Below, piece by piece: positions 51,400 to 60,899 of a DNA stretch of 64,000 nucleotides. The stretch spans positions 6,076,001 to 6,140,000 of the forward strand of contig NZ_CP043959.1 in the NCBI RefSeq assembly GCF_008632955.1. Reading direction: 5' to 3'. Positions within the stretch are counted from its first letter, which is position 1; the number at the start of each line of letters is the position of its first letter. The stretch is from Streptomyces tendae. Lineage in GTDB: Bacteria > Actinomycetota > Actinomycetes > Streptomycetales > Streptomycetaceae. Position numbers and translations under genes: made by a program. Below the pieces are notes generated by a model. That model was not told the DNA's origin and ran no database searches. It saw nothing but the letters and a program-made list of their open reading frames with translations.

Positions 51400-51941
51400 C
51401 CCGTCTCCCGGGGGCTCGGCCCCCGGGGCCCCGTTCGCGCGGTTCCCCGCGCCCCTTGGGGGAGTCGTCTCCCTCGCGTGGCTGGGGGCGGGCGGGGGCG
51501 TGCCGGGAGGGTGCCGCCCGTCGTCCTCCCGTTTCGGGGCTCCGCCCCCGGACCCGGTTGCGCAGTTCCCCGCGCCCCCGGGGAGTCACCTCACCCGCGT
51601 GGCTGGGGGCGGGCGGGGGGTGCCGCCCGTCGTCCTCCCGTTTCGGGGGCTCCGCCCCCGGACCCCGGTTGCGCAGTTCCCCGCGCCCCCCGGGGAGTCA
51701 CCTCACCCGCGTGGCTGAGGGCGGGCGGGGACGTGCCCGGGGAATGCCGCCCGTCGTCCTCCCCTTTTCGGGGCTCCGCCCCCGGACCCCGGTTGCGCAG
51801 TTCCCCGCGCCCTAGGGGGAGTCACCTCACCGGCGTCACAGGAGCGGGCGGGGGCGGTCGGGTGGGATACCGCCCCTTGCCCTCACGCTTCGGGGGCTCC
51901 GCCCCCGGACCCCCGTTGCGCAGTTCCCCGCGCCCTGGGGG
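51400..51941. repeat. Array of five imperfect GC-rich intergenic repeats
   Basis: The gap upstream of prfB and downstream of pkaB holds five copies, ~110-130 bp apart. Each has ggggctccgcccccggaccc, then gttgcgcagttccccgcgcc, then ggggagtcacctcaccc and a cgtggctgggggcgggcggg tail; copy 1 is the most diverged. The core is the inverse of the dispersed repeat at 24073 and 59041. Each unit can form hairpins (ggggctccgcccc). No gene is visible. Confidence 0.85.
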
Positions 51942-53180
51942 CTACGGGGCGGTCGGGGCCGAGGTCTGTGTGTCGGCGGGTGGGGGGGTGGTGTCGTCCG
52001 AGGTGGCCAGCCAGGTGCCTACTCCAGCGACTGCCAGGATCAGCGCCGCCACCGCCACCACCAGCCGGCGTCGGCGGGTGACCGCGCGGTTGCGGGCGGA
52101 GCCGGGGCGGGGGGCGCCGGCCGCGCGGGGGGCCCGGGCCGTGCCGTGGGCTCCCCCGGCCAGCTCGTCGGGCGCCGGCACCCGCATCGACGTGTGCGTG
52201 TCGCGGTTGGAGTCGGACGGCTTCGCGCCCGGCACCAGCGGGACCGCGCCCCGGCGGCGCACCGGCTGTCCGGTCACCGGGGCGGCACCGGACAGCTCCT
52301 CCGCGGCCTCCTCCGCCGCCTCGGTGTCCGGCTCGTCGACGTCCAGCGGCGGCATCCCGGCCAGCAGCGGCAGCAGCTCCCGCAGCCGAGTGGCCAGCTC
52401 GGAGGCGCGCAGCCGGGACGCCGGGGCCTTCGCCAGGCACTGCACCAGCAGCTGCCACAGCTCGTCCGGGATGCCGGGCAGCGGGACGACCGTCTCGGTG
52501 ACATGGCGGCGCAGCACGGCGCCCGGGTGGCCGCCGCCGAACGGCGTGAAGCCCGCGAGCAGCTCGTACAGGACCGTCGCGAGGGCGTAGATGTCGACGG
52601 ACGCGCGCGGCGGGAGGCCCTCGACGATCTCCGGGGCCAGGTAGTCCGGCGTGCCGATGATCTTGGTGGCGCGGGTGCGGCGCGGGGTGTCGATGAGCTT
52701 GGCCACACCGAAGTCGGTGAGCAGGGCGCGGTGCGAGCCGCCGGGGCCGAGCGGGCCCTGCATGTCGAGCAGCACGTTCTCCGGCTTCACGTCCCGGTGC
52801 ACGACCCCGGCCGCGTGGGCCGCCGCCAGGCCCTCCGCGACGTCGGCGACGATCGCCACCGCGGCCTCGGGGGCCAGCCGGCGCTCCCGGTCCAGCCGGG
52901 TGCGCAGGTCCGTGCCCCGCACCAGGTCCATGACCAGCGCGAGGTCGTTGCCGTCGACCACCAGGTCCCGCACGGACACCACGTGCGGATGCTCCAGACC
53001 GAGCAGCGCCGTCCGCTCCTGCACGAAGCGGCCGACGAGCTCCTGGTCCGAGGAGAGATCCTCACGCAGCAGCTTGATGGCGACGGGCCCCTCGGGACCC
53101 TCACCCAGCCACACCGTGCCGGCGCTGCCCCGCCCGAGGATCTGATGGGCGGTGTACCGGCTGCCGATTCTCCGTGCCAA
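51942..53180 (-). CDS. pkaB: Eukaryotic-type Ser/Thr protein kinase (PkaB-like)
   Basis: 412 aa. TTG start at 53180 with AGGAG 6 nt upstream, an unusual start. Kinase domain residues ~8-260: P-loop LGRGSAGTVW, Lys in PVAIKLL, VVHRDVKPENVLL, LTDFGVAKL and GTPDYLAPEI. A charged linker leads to a membrane helix (LVVAVAALILAVAGVGTWLA) and a short extracytoplasmic tail. No PASTA domains. The pair with the neighbouring kinase corresponds to pkaA/pkaB of S. coelicolor. Confidence 0.9.
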   Translation of the reverse strand: MARRIGSRYTAHQILGRGSAGTVWLGEGPEGPVAIKLLREDLSSDQELVGRFVQERTALLGLEHPHVVSVRDLVVDGNDLALVMDLVRGTDLRTRLDRERRLAPEAAVAIVADVAEGLAAAHAAGVVHRDVKPENVLLDMQGPLGPGGSHRALLTDFGVAKLIDTPRRTRATKIIGTPDYLAPEIVEGLPPRASVDIYALATVLYELLAGFTPFGGGHPGAVLRRHVTETVVPLPGIPDELWQLLVQCLAKAPASRLRASELATRLRELLPLLAGMPPLDVDEPDTEAAEEAAEELSGAAPVTGQPVRRRGAVPLVPGAKPSDSNRDTHTSMRVPAPDELAGGAHGTARAPRAAGAPRPGSARNRAVTRRRRLVVAVAALILAVAGVGTWLATSDDTTPPPADTQTSAPTAP

Positions 53181-53289
53181 GACTGCTCCTACCGACGCGT
53201 GTTGTCGCCAAAGCTACGCGTCCGGACAGGTGACCTTCACCGGAGACCCGGAAATCGGCCTCCAGGTGTCGACAAATCGGCAGACCCGT

Positions 53290-54927
53290 TCAGTTCGTGG
53301 GGTCCGAGGGCCCGCCCAGGTCCTCGATCCAGCCCGTGATCGAGCCGAACCAGTCGCTGAGCTGCTCCCAGTAGCCCTTGCCGGCGCCGATCCAGTCCTG
53401 CAGCGGGCTCAGCTCCCAGATCAGCCAGCTCGCCACGAACAGGATGAGCAGCGTGAACAGGCACCCCTTCAGGCAGCCGAGGCCGGGGATGCGCATCGGG
53501 TTGGCGCCGCGCTGCCGGGGCTGGCGCGGCTCCCGCGCGGGGCGCTGCGGCTCCGGCGGCGGCGCGTACCGCTGCGGCGGCTGGGGCTGCCGGCGCCGCT
53601 GGCGCTCCGGCGGCGGGGCGTACTGCTGGGGCTGGGGCTGCTGCTGGGGGTAGCCGTATCCCGGGCCGGGCTGGGGCTGGGGCTGACGCTGCGGCGGCTG
53701 CTGGGGCCGGGCGACCTGCCGCTGGGGGCGGCGCCGCAGCGGGTCCTCGCCGGGGTCGAGGTACTGGACCTGGGTCTGCTCGTTGCGGTCGCGGGCCGCG
53801 CGGAGCTGGTTCTGCCAGGGGTGCGGGTCCTCGGGTCCGCCGGACTGCCCGGGCGGCACGGGGGGCATCACGGCCGTGGGGTCGGCCGCGCCGGGCGGCG
53901 GACCGGTCTGCGGCAGGACGCTGGTCGCCGCGTTGGGGTCGTAGGCGCCGTTCGGGTTCTGCGGCAGCACCTGCGTGGGGTCCGAGGCGCCGGGGACGCC
54001 GGGCACCTGGGCGGGCGTGGGGTCCGGGGCGAGGAGCGCGCCGACGTTCTCCGCGGCCGCGATCTGCGCCGAGTTCGCGTGCACGCCGATGCCCTGGGCG
54101 ACGACCCGCAGGCCGCGCGCGAGGTTCTCGGCGCTGGGCCGCTCGTCGGGGTTCTTGCGCAGGCAGCGCTCGATGACCGTCCACAGCGGGTCGGGCACGG
54201 TGGACGGGCGGCGCGGCTCGGCGCTCAGGTGCTGGTGCAGCACCTCCAGGGCGGACGCCCCGGCGAACGGCGGACGGCCGGTGACCAGCTCGTACAGCAG
54301 GATGCCGGCGCCGTAGATGTCGACGGCGGAGGTCTGCGGGCGGCCCTCGGCGGACTCCGGCGCGATGTACGCGGGCGTGCCGACGAACTCCTGGGTGCGG
54401 GTCAGGCCCGGCGAGTCGGCGAGGCGCGCGATGCCGAAGTCGGTGAGCATCGGGTGCAGCTCGTCGCCCTGCTGCTTCAGCAGGACGTTGGCGGGCTTCA
54501 GGTCGCGGTGCACCACGCCGTCGGCGTGGCTGGCGCCGAGCGCGTCGGCGATCTGCGCGGTCAGCAGGGCCGCGGCGACGGGGGTGAGGGGGCCGTTCTC
54601 CCGCAGGTAGCGGTGCAGGTCGGGGCCCTCGACGAGGTCCATGACCAGGGCCAGCAGCTCGCCCTCGACCACCAGGTCGCGGACCCGGACGATGTTGGGA
54701 TGGGTGAGCCGCAGCAGGACCGAGCGCTCCCGCAGGAAGCGCATCACGATGTCGGCGTCGCCCGCCAGCTCCTCCTTGAGGACCTTGATCGCCACGGTCT
54801 CGCCGGGCTGGCCCGGCACGGCCGCCTCGGCGCCCGCGGTCTCCCGCTGGCGCGCTCGCCAGACGGTGCCCGTGGCGCCGCGTCCGAGCGGCTCCTCGAG
54901 CAGGTACTTGCTCCCTACCGGCCGCAC
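53290..54927 (-). CDS. pkaA: Eukaryotic-type Ser/Thr protein kinase (PkaA-like)
   Basis: 545 aa, GTG at 54927 with GGGAG 9 nt upstream. Kinase domain ~5-275: LGRGATGTVWRAR, VAIKVLKEEL, VVHRDLKPANVLL, LTDFGIARL and GTPAYIAPESAEG. A long Pro/Gln-rich linker (~300-490) follows, then a hydrophobic helix (GCLFTLLILFVASWLIWEL) and a short tail. The length is close to the PkaA I know from S. coelicolor. Upstream of pkaB on the same strand with a ~110 bp gap, so probably co-transcribed. Confidence 0.9.
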   Translation of the reverse strand: MRPVGSKYLLEEPLGRGATGTVWRARQRETAGAEAAVPGQPGETVAIKVLKEELAGDADIVMRFLRERSVLLRLTHPNIVRVRDLVVEGELLALVMDLVEGPDLHRYLRENGPLTPVAAALLTAQIADALGASHADGVVHRDLKPANVLLKQQGDELHPMLTDFGIARLADSPGLTRTQEFVGTPAYIAPESAEGRPQTSAVDIYGAGILLYELVTGRPPFAGASALEVLHQHLSAEPRRPSTVPDPLWTVIERCLRKNPDERPSAENLARGLRVVAQGIGVHANSAQIAAAENVGALLAPDPTPAQVPGVPGASDPTQVLPQNPNGAYDPNAATSVLPQTGPPPGAADPTAVMPPVPPGQSGGPEDPHPWQNQLRAARDRNEQTQVQYLDPGEDPLRRRPQRQVARPQQPPQRQPQPQPGPGYGYPQQQPQPQQYAPPPERQRRRQPQPPQRYAPPPEPQRPAREPRQPRQRGANPMRIPGLGCLKGCLFTLLILFVASWLIWELSPLQDWIGAGKGYWEQLSDWFGSITGWIEDLGGPSDPTN

Positions 54928-55418
54928 GTCATGCGCTCCCTGCTGCTTGCCTGGCTGGCGTACACCGTGGTCCACCCTGCTGCGGAATGTTCCGACCCAC
55001 TGTAGTGCCGCCGCACGGGATACCGGCCGGCCGACTTCTGCGTCGGCCTGTGCCGGGTCCTACGCACCGGTTCCCGTTCGTGTTCGACGGTTCTGCGGTT
55101 TCCGCGTGTGGGGCGGAGTCTGCAGGAAAGACGCCCGACTCTGTCCGTTGGTTGCCGCGGGCCGGACGTGACCGATCTCAAGTCGGCCCGGAGTGATCAT
55201 CCGGGCGTCACTGGTCAGGCATTTTTACGGGCAGAGCCGACCAATCAAGATCATTTGATGCCCGGGGGCGGGCGCGCTGTCGGTGACAGGTGCGAGGATG
55301 CGGGCAGTACTGGCCGTACGTGCGCGTGTGGCGGTGGGGGAAGTCCGCGGAGGGGGACCGCGGGGCGGCTTCGTCCCCCGTGTCGCGGGCGCCCGCGCAG
55401 AAGGGACCGCTGACGGCG
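54928..55418. other. Divergent intergenic region pkaA - FHA/FtsK gene
   Basis: About 490 bp with a lower-GC patch at 55190-55260 that probably carries promoters. The downstream frame is open from a GTG at 55290, but those codons look non-conserved. I see no separate gene. Confidence 0.4.
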
Positions 55419-58400
55419 ATGCAGATCCGGCTGACCGTCGTAGACCCGCTGGGCCCCTCCTCCCCCGTCCGGGAGCGGGCCATGAGCTGCGACGTGCTGG
55501 TCACGGCGCCCGCGGGCACGGCACTCGCCGCGGTCGCCTCCGCACTGGCCTCGGCGGTCTCCGGCGGCGACGGCACCTCCGGCTCATCGGGCGCGCCCGT
55601 GTTCTACGCCGGTGACCAGCGCCTGGACGCCCAGCGCTGCACGCTGGGCGAGCCGCCGCTGATCGACGGCGCGGTACTGGCGGTGGGCGCCCCGGGCGAG
55701 CCCGAACCGCACCCCGAGCTGGACACCACCCCGACCCGGCTGCATGTGGTCGCCGGACCCGACGCGGGCGGGGTGCATCTGCTGCACGGCGGGGAGATCC
55801 GCATAGGCCGCTCGGGCGACGCCGACGTGCCGCTCGACGACCCGGACGTCTCCCGGCTGCACTGCGCGGTGACGGTCGGCGCGGACGGCCGCGTCGCGGT
55901 CGCCGACCTCGGCTCCACCAACGGCACCACCCTGGACGGCCGTCCCGTGGGCCCCCGCCCGGTGCGGCTCGTCCCGGGCGCGCTGCTGCGCATCGGCGAG
56001 TCCGCGCTGCGGCTGACCCCGGCGGAGGGCCCGTCGGCGCGGACGGCCACCACGCCGGACGGTGAGGGACACGTGCGGGTGCCGGGGCCGCGCGCGGCGG
56101 ACCCGGAGGACGGAACGGACGCAGTCGCCGGGGGGCGGACCGCGGCGGGGGGCGGCGCCGTGGGGGCGCCGGGCCCCGGGGACGGTACGGGCGGCCTCCC
56201 CGGCGGCGTGCGGGAACCCCGGCCGCACGGCCGCACCCACCACGCCTACGGCTCGGCGGACCGGGCCACCTCCGCGCGCGCCGACGGCCGCACCACCTCG
56301 GGGCCCGGCCCCGTTCCGCTGGTGCCGGAGCAGAGCGGTCCGCCCGAGGCGGAGCGGCGTGACGGCGCGGCCCCGCGCACGGTGCGGATCGCGACGCACG
56401 GGGACGTGCCCAGGATGCCCAAGGGGCGGCGGGTGTCGCGGCCCGGCCCGGCCGACGAGACGCACGCCGGCCAGGGACACGCGTCCCCCCTGTACGCCGA
56501 CCCCGTGCACAACATGTACGGCGACCCCGTGCACGACGCCGCCCGGGACGAGGCCCCCACCGCCCCTCCCGGCCCCCCGCCCGCCGGACCGACCGGCCGG
56601 ACCACCGGCGACGCCCACGACGGGCGTTACGGCGACGGCACCACCGCCGGCCCTCACCCCGACGTCCGTTCCGACCCCCGCCCCGGCACCCACGACGACG
56701 CCCTCGGCGGCACCCGCAAGGGCACCCCCGTACGGGGCACCGACCTCCCCGAGCCCCCGCGTGCGCGCAGGCGGGGCGGGATCGGCGCCTGGGCGCGGCG
56801 GCTCACCGGCGGACGGCAGGAGCGCGAGACCGACACGGCCCCCTACGACGCGCACGAGGAGGAGCCGGAGCACGCGCCGGTTCCCTTCGCTCCCGTACGG
56901 CCCGAGACCTGGCCGGACCCGGCCACCCTGCTGCTGACCGCGCTCGGGCCCGGCCCCCGGCTGTGGGAGCGCGGGCCGGGACACCCGGAGGCGCTGGCGG
57001 TGCGGCTCGGCACGGCGGACCGGCCCGCGCCGGACGGCTCCGGTCTGCTGCCCGTCGTCCCCGTGACCGTGGGTCTGCGGGAGGTCGGCGCGCTGGGGCT
57101 GGCCGGCCCGCGCGAGCGCCTCGCCGGACTGGCCCGCGCGGTGCTCGCCCAGCTCGCCGCGCTGCACTCCCCCGACTCCCTGGAGATCGTGCTGGTCGCC
57201 GCGGATCCCGCGCGCCCGTCGGCGGAGCGCACCGCCGAGTGGTCCTGGCTCGGCTGGCTGCCGCATCTGCGTCCGGGGCGCGGCCAGGACTGCCGGCTGC
57301 TCCTCGCCCACGACCGGGAGCAGGCCGCGGCCCGCACCGACGAACTGCTGCGCCGCCTCGCCGACCACGACCACACGGCCGCCCCGGCGGGCGCGGGCCC
57401 GTACACGGTGGTCGTCGTGGACGGCGACCCCGGCGGCGCCGACGTCCGGGCGGCCCTGGCGCGGCTGGCGGCGGACGGGCCGCGGGCCGGGATCCACCTG
57501 CTGTGTCTCGCCGAGACGCCCGCCGCCTCGCCCGCGTCCCCGGTGACGGAGACGTACGAGGCGGCCTGCGCGGTGGCGCCGGCGTTCCGGGACTGCGGGG
57601 CCGTCGCCCTGCTCAGCGGGGACGTGGCGACCGCGCTCAGGCTGCTGCGGGTGGCCCGGGCGGGCGACGGCACGGCGCCCGGCCCGGTCGGGCACGGCAC
57701 CCTCGCCACCGTCGACGCGGTCTCCGCGGCCTGGGCCGAGCGGTTCGCGCGGGCGCTGGCGCCGCTGCGCACCGACGGGCCCGCGGCCGGGCCGCACGCA
57801 CGCGTGTCGGCGCCGCTGCCCCCGTCGGCGCGGCTGCTGGACGAACTGGGCCTGGCCCGCGCCACCCCCGCCTCGCTGATGGCCCGCTGGGCGGACGCGG
57901 CCGACGACACCCGGGCGCTCGGCGGACGCGCCACCGCCGTACTGGGCGCCGGACCGCGCGGTCCGGTCACCGCCGACCTGGCCGCCGACGGACCGCATCT
58001 GCTGATCGAGGGCCCGTCCGGCAGCGGCCGTACGGAGCTGCTGCGCGCGGTCGTCGCCTCGCTGGCCGCGGCCGAACGTCCCGACCGGCTGGGCATCGTC
58101 CTGGTCGACGGCCGGAACGGCCCGGTGACCGGCACCGGGCACGGCGAGGGGCTGCGGGTGTGCACCGACGTACCGCACGTCAGCACCCACCTGTGCGCCG
58201 ACGACCCGGTGCGGATGCGGGAGTTCGCCCAGTCGCTGAGCGCCGAGCTGAAGCGGCGGGCGGAGCTGCTGGGCCGTTCCGACTTCGCCGAGTGGCACAC
58301 CGGGCGCGAGCTGACGGACCGGATGGTCGCCCAGCGCACCGCCGCCTCGCGCGGTGCCGCCGCCGGGGCCGAGGACAACGGCGACCTGGACAGCCCGCCC

Positions 58401-58976
58401 AGCGCCACCGTGCGGCTGCGGCCGGGCGCGGACCGCCGCAAGACGGAGGCGGCGCCCGCGCTGCCCCGGCTGGTGGTGGTCGTCGACGACCTCGACGCGC
58501 TGGTCTCCCCCGCTCTCGGCTCGCCGGGCCGGCCGGCCGCCGGGTCGGTGATGCGGGCACTGGAGGCGGTGGCACGGGACGGCGAGCGGCTCGGGGTACA
58601 TCTGGTGGCGGCCACCGCGCCGTGCCCCCGGACTGCGCAGACCGAGCCGGTGAAGCAGGCGTCGCTGCGGGTCGCGCTGGACGCGCCGGTCGTCGGGCGC
58701 GGGCCGGACGATCCCGCGCCGGGGCGTGGCCGGCTGGTCCGTCCGGACGGGCGGGGGGAGGAGTTCCAGAGCGGGCGCGTGACGGGGCGTATTCCGCGGA
58801 CCGCGACGCTGCGGCCGACGGTGGTGCCGCTGGAGTGGCACCGGATGGGGGACCCGCCGGCACGGCGGCAGGTGCGCGAGCTGGGGAACGGGCCTACGGA
58901 TCTGGCGCTCCTCGCCAGCGCCCTCGACCGGGCGGCCCGCCAGGTCGCGTCACCACGGGTGCCGTCGCTTCTGTAG
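55419..58976 (+). CDS. FHA domain/FtsK-EssC-like ATPase-fold protein
   Basis: 1185 aa from ATG 55419. The N-terminal ~95 residues resemble the lead-in of EssC proteins. A phosphothreonine-binding FHA domain follows at ~125-200 (IRIGRSGDADVPLDDPDVSR; LGSTNGTTLDG). A ~280-residue Pro/Gly/Arg-rich disordered linker comes next. Two FtsK/SpoIIIE-like modules close the protein: the first degenerate (LGLAGPRERLAGLARAVLA), the second with GPSGSGRTELLRAV and Walker B VVVVDDLDAL. In the second P-loop the Lys is replaced by Arg. No Esx-type substrate genes are nearby. Two FHA-relevant kinases are divergently adjacent. Confidence 0.82.
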   Translation: MQIRLTVVDPLGPSSPVRERAMSCDVLVTAPAGTALAAVASALASAVSGGDGTSGSSGAPVFYAGDQRLDAQRCTLGEPPLIDGAVLAVGAPGEPEPHPELDTTPTRLHVVAGPDAGGVHLLHGGEIRIGRSGDADVPLDDPDVSRLHCAVTVGADGRVAVADLGSTNGTTLDGRPVGPRPVRLVPGALLRIGESALRLTPAEGPSARTATTPDGEGHVRVPGPRAADPEDGTDAVAGGRTAAGGGAVGAPGPGDGTGGLPGGVREPRPHGRTHHAYGSADRATSARADGRTTSGPGPVPLVPEQSGPPEAERRDGAAPRTVRIATHGDVPRMPKGRRVSRPGPADETHAGQGHASPLYADPVHNMYGDPVHDAARDEAPTAPPGPPPAGPTGRTTGDAHDGRYGDGTTAGPHPDVRSDPRPGTHDDALGGTRKGTPVRGTDLPEPPRARRRGGIGAWARRLTGGRQERETDTAPYDAHEEEPEHAPVPFAPVRPETWPDPATLLLTALGPGPRLWERGPGHPEALAVRLGTADRPAPDGSGLLPVVPVTVGLREVGALGLAGPRERLAGLARAVLAQLAALHSPDSLEIVLVAADPARPSAERTAEWSWLGWLPHLRPGRGQDCRLLLAHDREQAAARTDELLRRLADHDHTAAPAGAGPYTVVVVDGDPGGADVRAALARLAADGPRAGIHLLCLAETPAASPASPVTETYEAACAVAPAFRDCGAVALLSGDVATALRLLRVARAGDGTAPGPVGHGTLATVDAVSAAWAERFARALAPLRTDGPAAGPHARVSAPLPPSARLLDELGLARATPASLMARWADAADDTRALGGRATAVLGAGPRGPVTADLAADGPHLLIEGPSGSGRTELLRAVVASLAAAERPDRLGIVLVDGRNGPVTGTGHGEGLRVCTDVPHVSTHLCADDPVRMREFAQSLSAELKRRAELLGRSDFAEWHTGRELTDRMVAQRTAASRGAAAGAEDNGDLDSPPSATVRLRPGADRRKTEAAPALPRLVVVVDDLDALVSPALGSPGRPAAGSVMRALEAVARDGERLGVHLVAATAPCPRTAQTEPVKQASLRVALDAPVVGRGPDDPAPGRGRLVRPDGRGEEFQSGRVTGRIPRTATLRPTVVPLEWHRMGDPPARRQVRELGNGPTDLALLASALDRAARQVASPRVPSLL

Positions 58977-59471
58977 GACGCCCGCGCGTTACGTCCTGGA
59001 GCGGGGACCCTTGCAGCGGCCGCGGCGGAAAGCACCCTCAGGGCGCGGGAACTGCGCGACCAGCCACGGACCACCCGCACCCGGCGCTGCGGAGGTGCCG
59101 CTGCGCCCACCCCTGCTCTCGGCTTCGCGAGCGGAGGCACCCCATCGCCCCAGCGGCACAAATGCCCGCAGCAGCGGCGTGCCTGCCTGCCCGCCCGCAG
59201 CAGCGGGGACCCTTGCAGCGGCCGCGGCGGAAAGCACCCTCAGGGGCGGGGAACTGCGCGACCAGCCACGGACCACCCGCACCCGGCGCTGCGGAGGCGG
59301 GCCGCCCGCGTCCCCGCACCGCATGTGACGCCTGATCACGACGTGGTCACGATCGTCGAGTTGACACGGGACGCGCTCTTGCCACCCCCACGCCCCGGGC
59401 GTAGACCAGACCGCACGGGACAGCGCTCGAACGTTCGGCGGAGTACGACGGAGTACGAGAACGGGGCAGTG
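58977..59471. other. Intergenic region before the second sugar importer
   Basis: About 495 bp. The first 320 bp are the direct repeats at 59001-59297; the rest is the promoter region of the binding-protein gene. No gene seen. Confidence 0.4.
59001..59297. repeat. Direct repeat of ~94 bp, two copies
   Basis: Copy 1 at 59001-59095 and copy 2 at 59204-59297 share gcggggacccttgcagcggc, ggcggaaagcaccctcaggg, aactgcgcgaccagccacgg and acccggcgctgcggagg. They include the dispersed core also seen at 24073. Confidence 0.85.
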
Positions 59472-60892
59472 ATGCGCAGGACGAGCAGGATCATCCGGAT
59501 ACGCAGGTCGCCCGACCACCACGTGACACCTCCCCCACCCGACGGGCCGTCAGGGCCGCCGCGGCCCTGGCCGCGGGTGTGCTGGCGGTCTCCCTCACCG
59601 CCTGCGGAGGCGACGACGAGGGCGGCGGCGGTGACGCCAAGGGCAAGGGGTCCGGCGACACCGGGACCACCGTCACCCTGCCCAAGCTGGACGGCCAGAC
59701 CCTCGAGGTCGCCGCCGTGTGGACCGGTGCGGAGCAGAAGAACTTCAAGCAGGTCCTCGCGGAGTTCGAGAAGCGCACCGGCGCCAAGGTGACCTTCGTG
59801 CCCGCCCAGGACCCGATCATCAACTTCCTCGGCTCGAAGATCGCGGGCGGCGCCCCGCCGGACGTGGCGATGCTGCCGCAGCCGGGCGCCATCAAACAGG
59901 CCGTGGAGAAGAACTGGGCGAAGCCGCTCGGCCCGGAGGCCACCAAGGAGCTCACCAAGAACTACTCGCAGGGCTGGCAGGACATCGGCAAGGTCGACGG
60001 CAAGCAGTACGGCGTCTACTACAAGGCCGCCAACAAGTCGCTGATCTGGTACAACGCGCAGGTCTTCGAGAACGCGGGCGCGGCCGAGCCGACGACGTGG
60101 GACGAGCTGCTGAACACCGCGCAGATGGTCTACGACTCGGGCGTCACCCCGTTCTCGGTCGGCGGGGCCGACGGCTGGACGCTCACCGACTGGTTCGAGA
60201 ACATCTACCTCTCCCAGGCCGGGCCGGAGAAGTACGACCAGCTGGCCAAGCACGAGATCAAGTGGACGGACCCCTCCGTGAAGGAGGCCCTGACCACCCT
60301 CGCCCAGGTCTGGGGCAAGAAGGACTATCTCGCGGGCGGCCCGAACGGCGCCCTGCAGACGGAGTTCCCTGCGTCCGTGACGCAGACCTTCACCGGCGGC
60401 GACCAGCCGAAGGCCGGCATGGTCTACGAGGGCGACTTCGTGCAGGTCAACATCGGCGAGACCAAGGCGGAGGTGGGCACCGACGCGAAGGTGTTCCCGT
60501 TCCCCGCGGTCGGTGACGCCCCGCCGGTGGTGTCCGGCGGCGACGCGGCGGTGATCCTGGAGGACTCCGAGGCGGCGCAGGCCCTGGTGACGTTCCTCGC
60601 CTCCCCGGACGCGGCGGGCGTCCAGGCGAAGCTGGGCGGCTACCTCTCGCCGAACAAGAACGTGCCCACCTCCGCGTACCCCAACGAGGTCCAGCGGAAG
60701 ATGGCCAAGGCGCTCATCGACGCCGGGGACGACTTCCGCTTCGACATGTCCGACCAGGCCCCGCAGGCCTTCGGCGGCACGCCCGGCAAGGGCGAGTGGA
60801 AGGCGCTGCAGGACTTCCTGAAGAACCCGGCCGACGTCGCCGGCACCCAGGCCAGGCTGGAGGCCGACGCGGCCGCGGCGTACGGGAACTGA
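59472..60892 (+). CDS. Sugar ABC transporter substrate-binding lipoprotein, probable one-base deletion near its start
   Basis: The intact frame from GTG 59579 gives 437 aa but begins inside the signal peptide (only LAVSLTAC before the mature protein). ATG 59472 lies upstream in another frame (MRRTSRIIRI). Adding one C to the CCCCC run at 59532-59536 joins the two and gives a normal Arg-rich signal peptide with RRAVRAAAALAAGVLAVSLT and lipobox LTAC. The body is a family 1 binding protein (LEVAAVWTGAEQKNFKQVL; GGAPPDVAMLPQPG). First gene of an operon with two permeases and no ATPase. Ligand unknown. Confidence 0.85.
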
Positions 60893-60899
60893 TCCGGCG

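Noticed and set aside
55584..58841. 1085-codon minus-strand open frame opposite the FHA-FtsK gene
   Set aside because: Arg/Gly/Val-rich shadow with no domain; the plus-strand gene has recognisable FHA and ATPase motifs.
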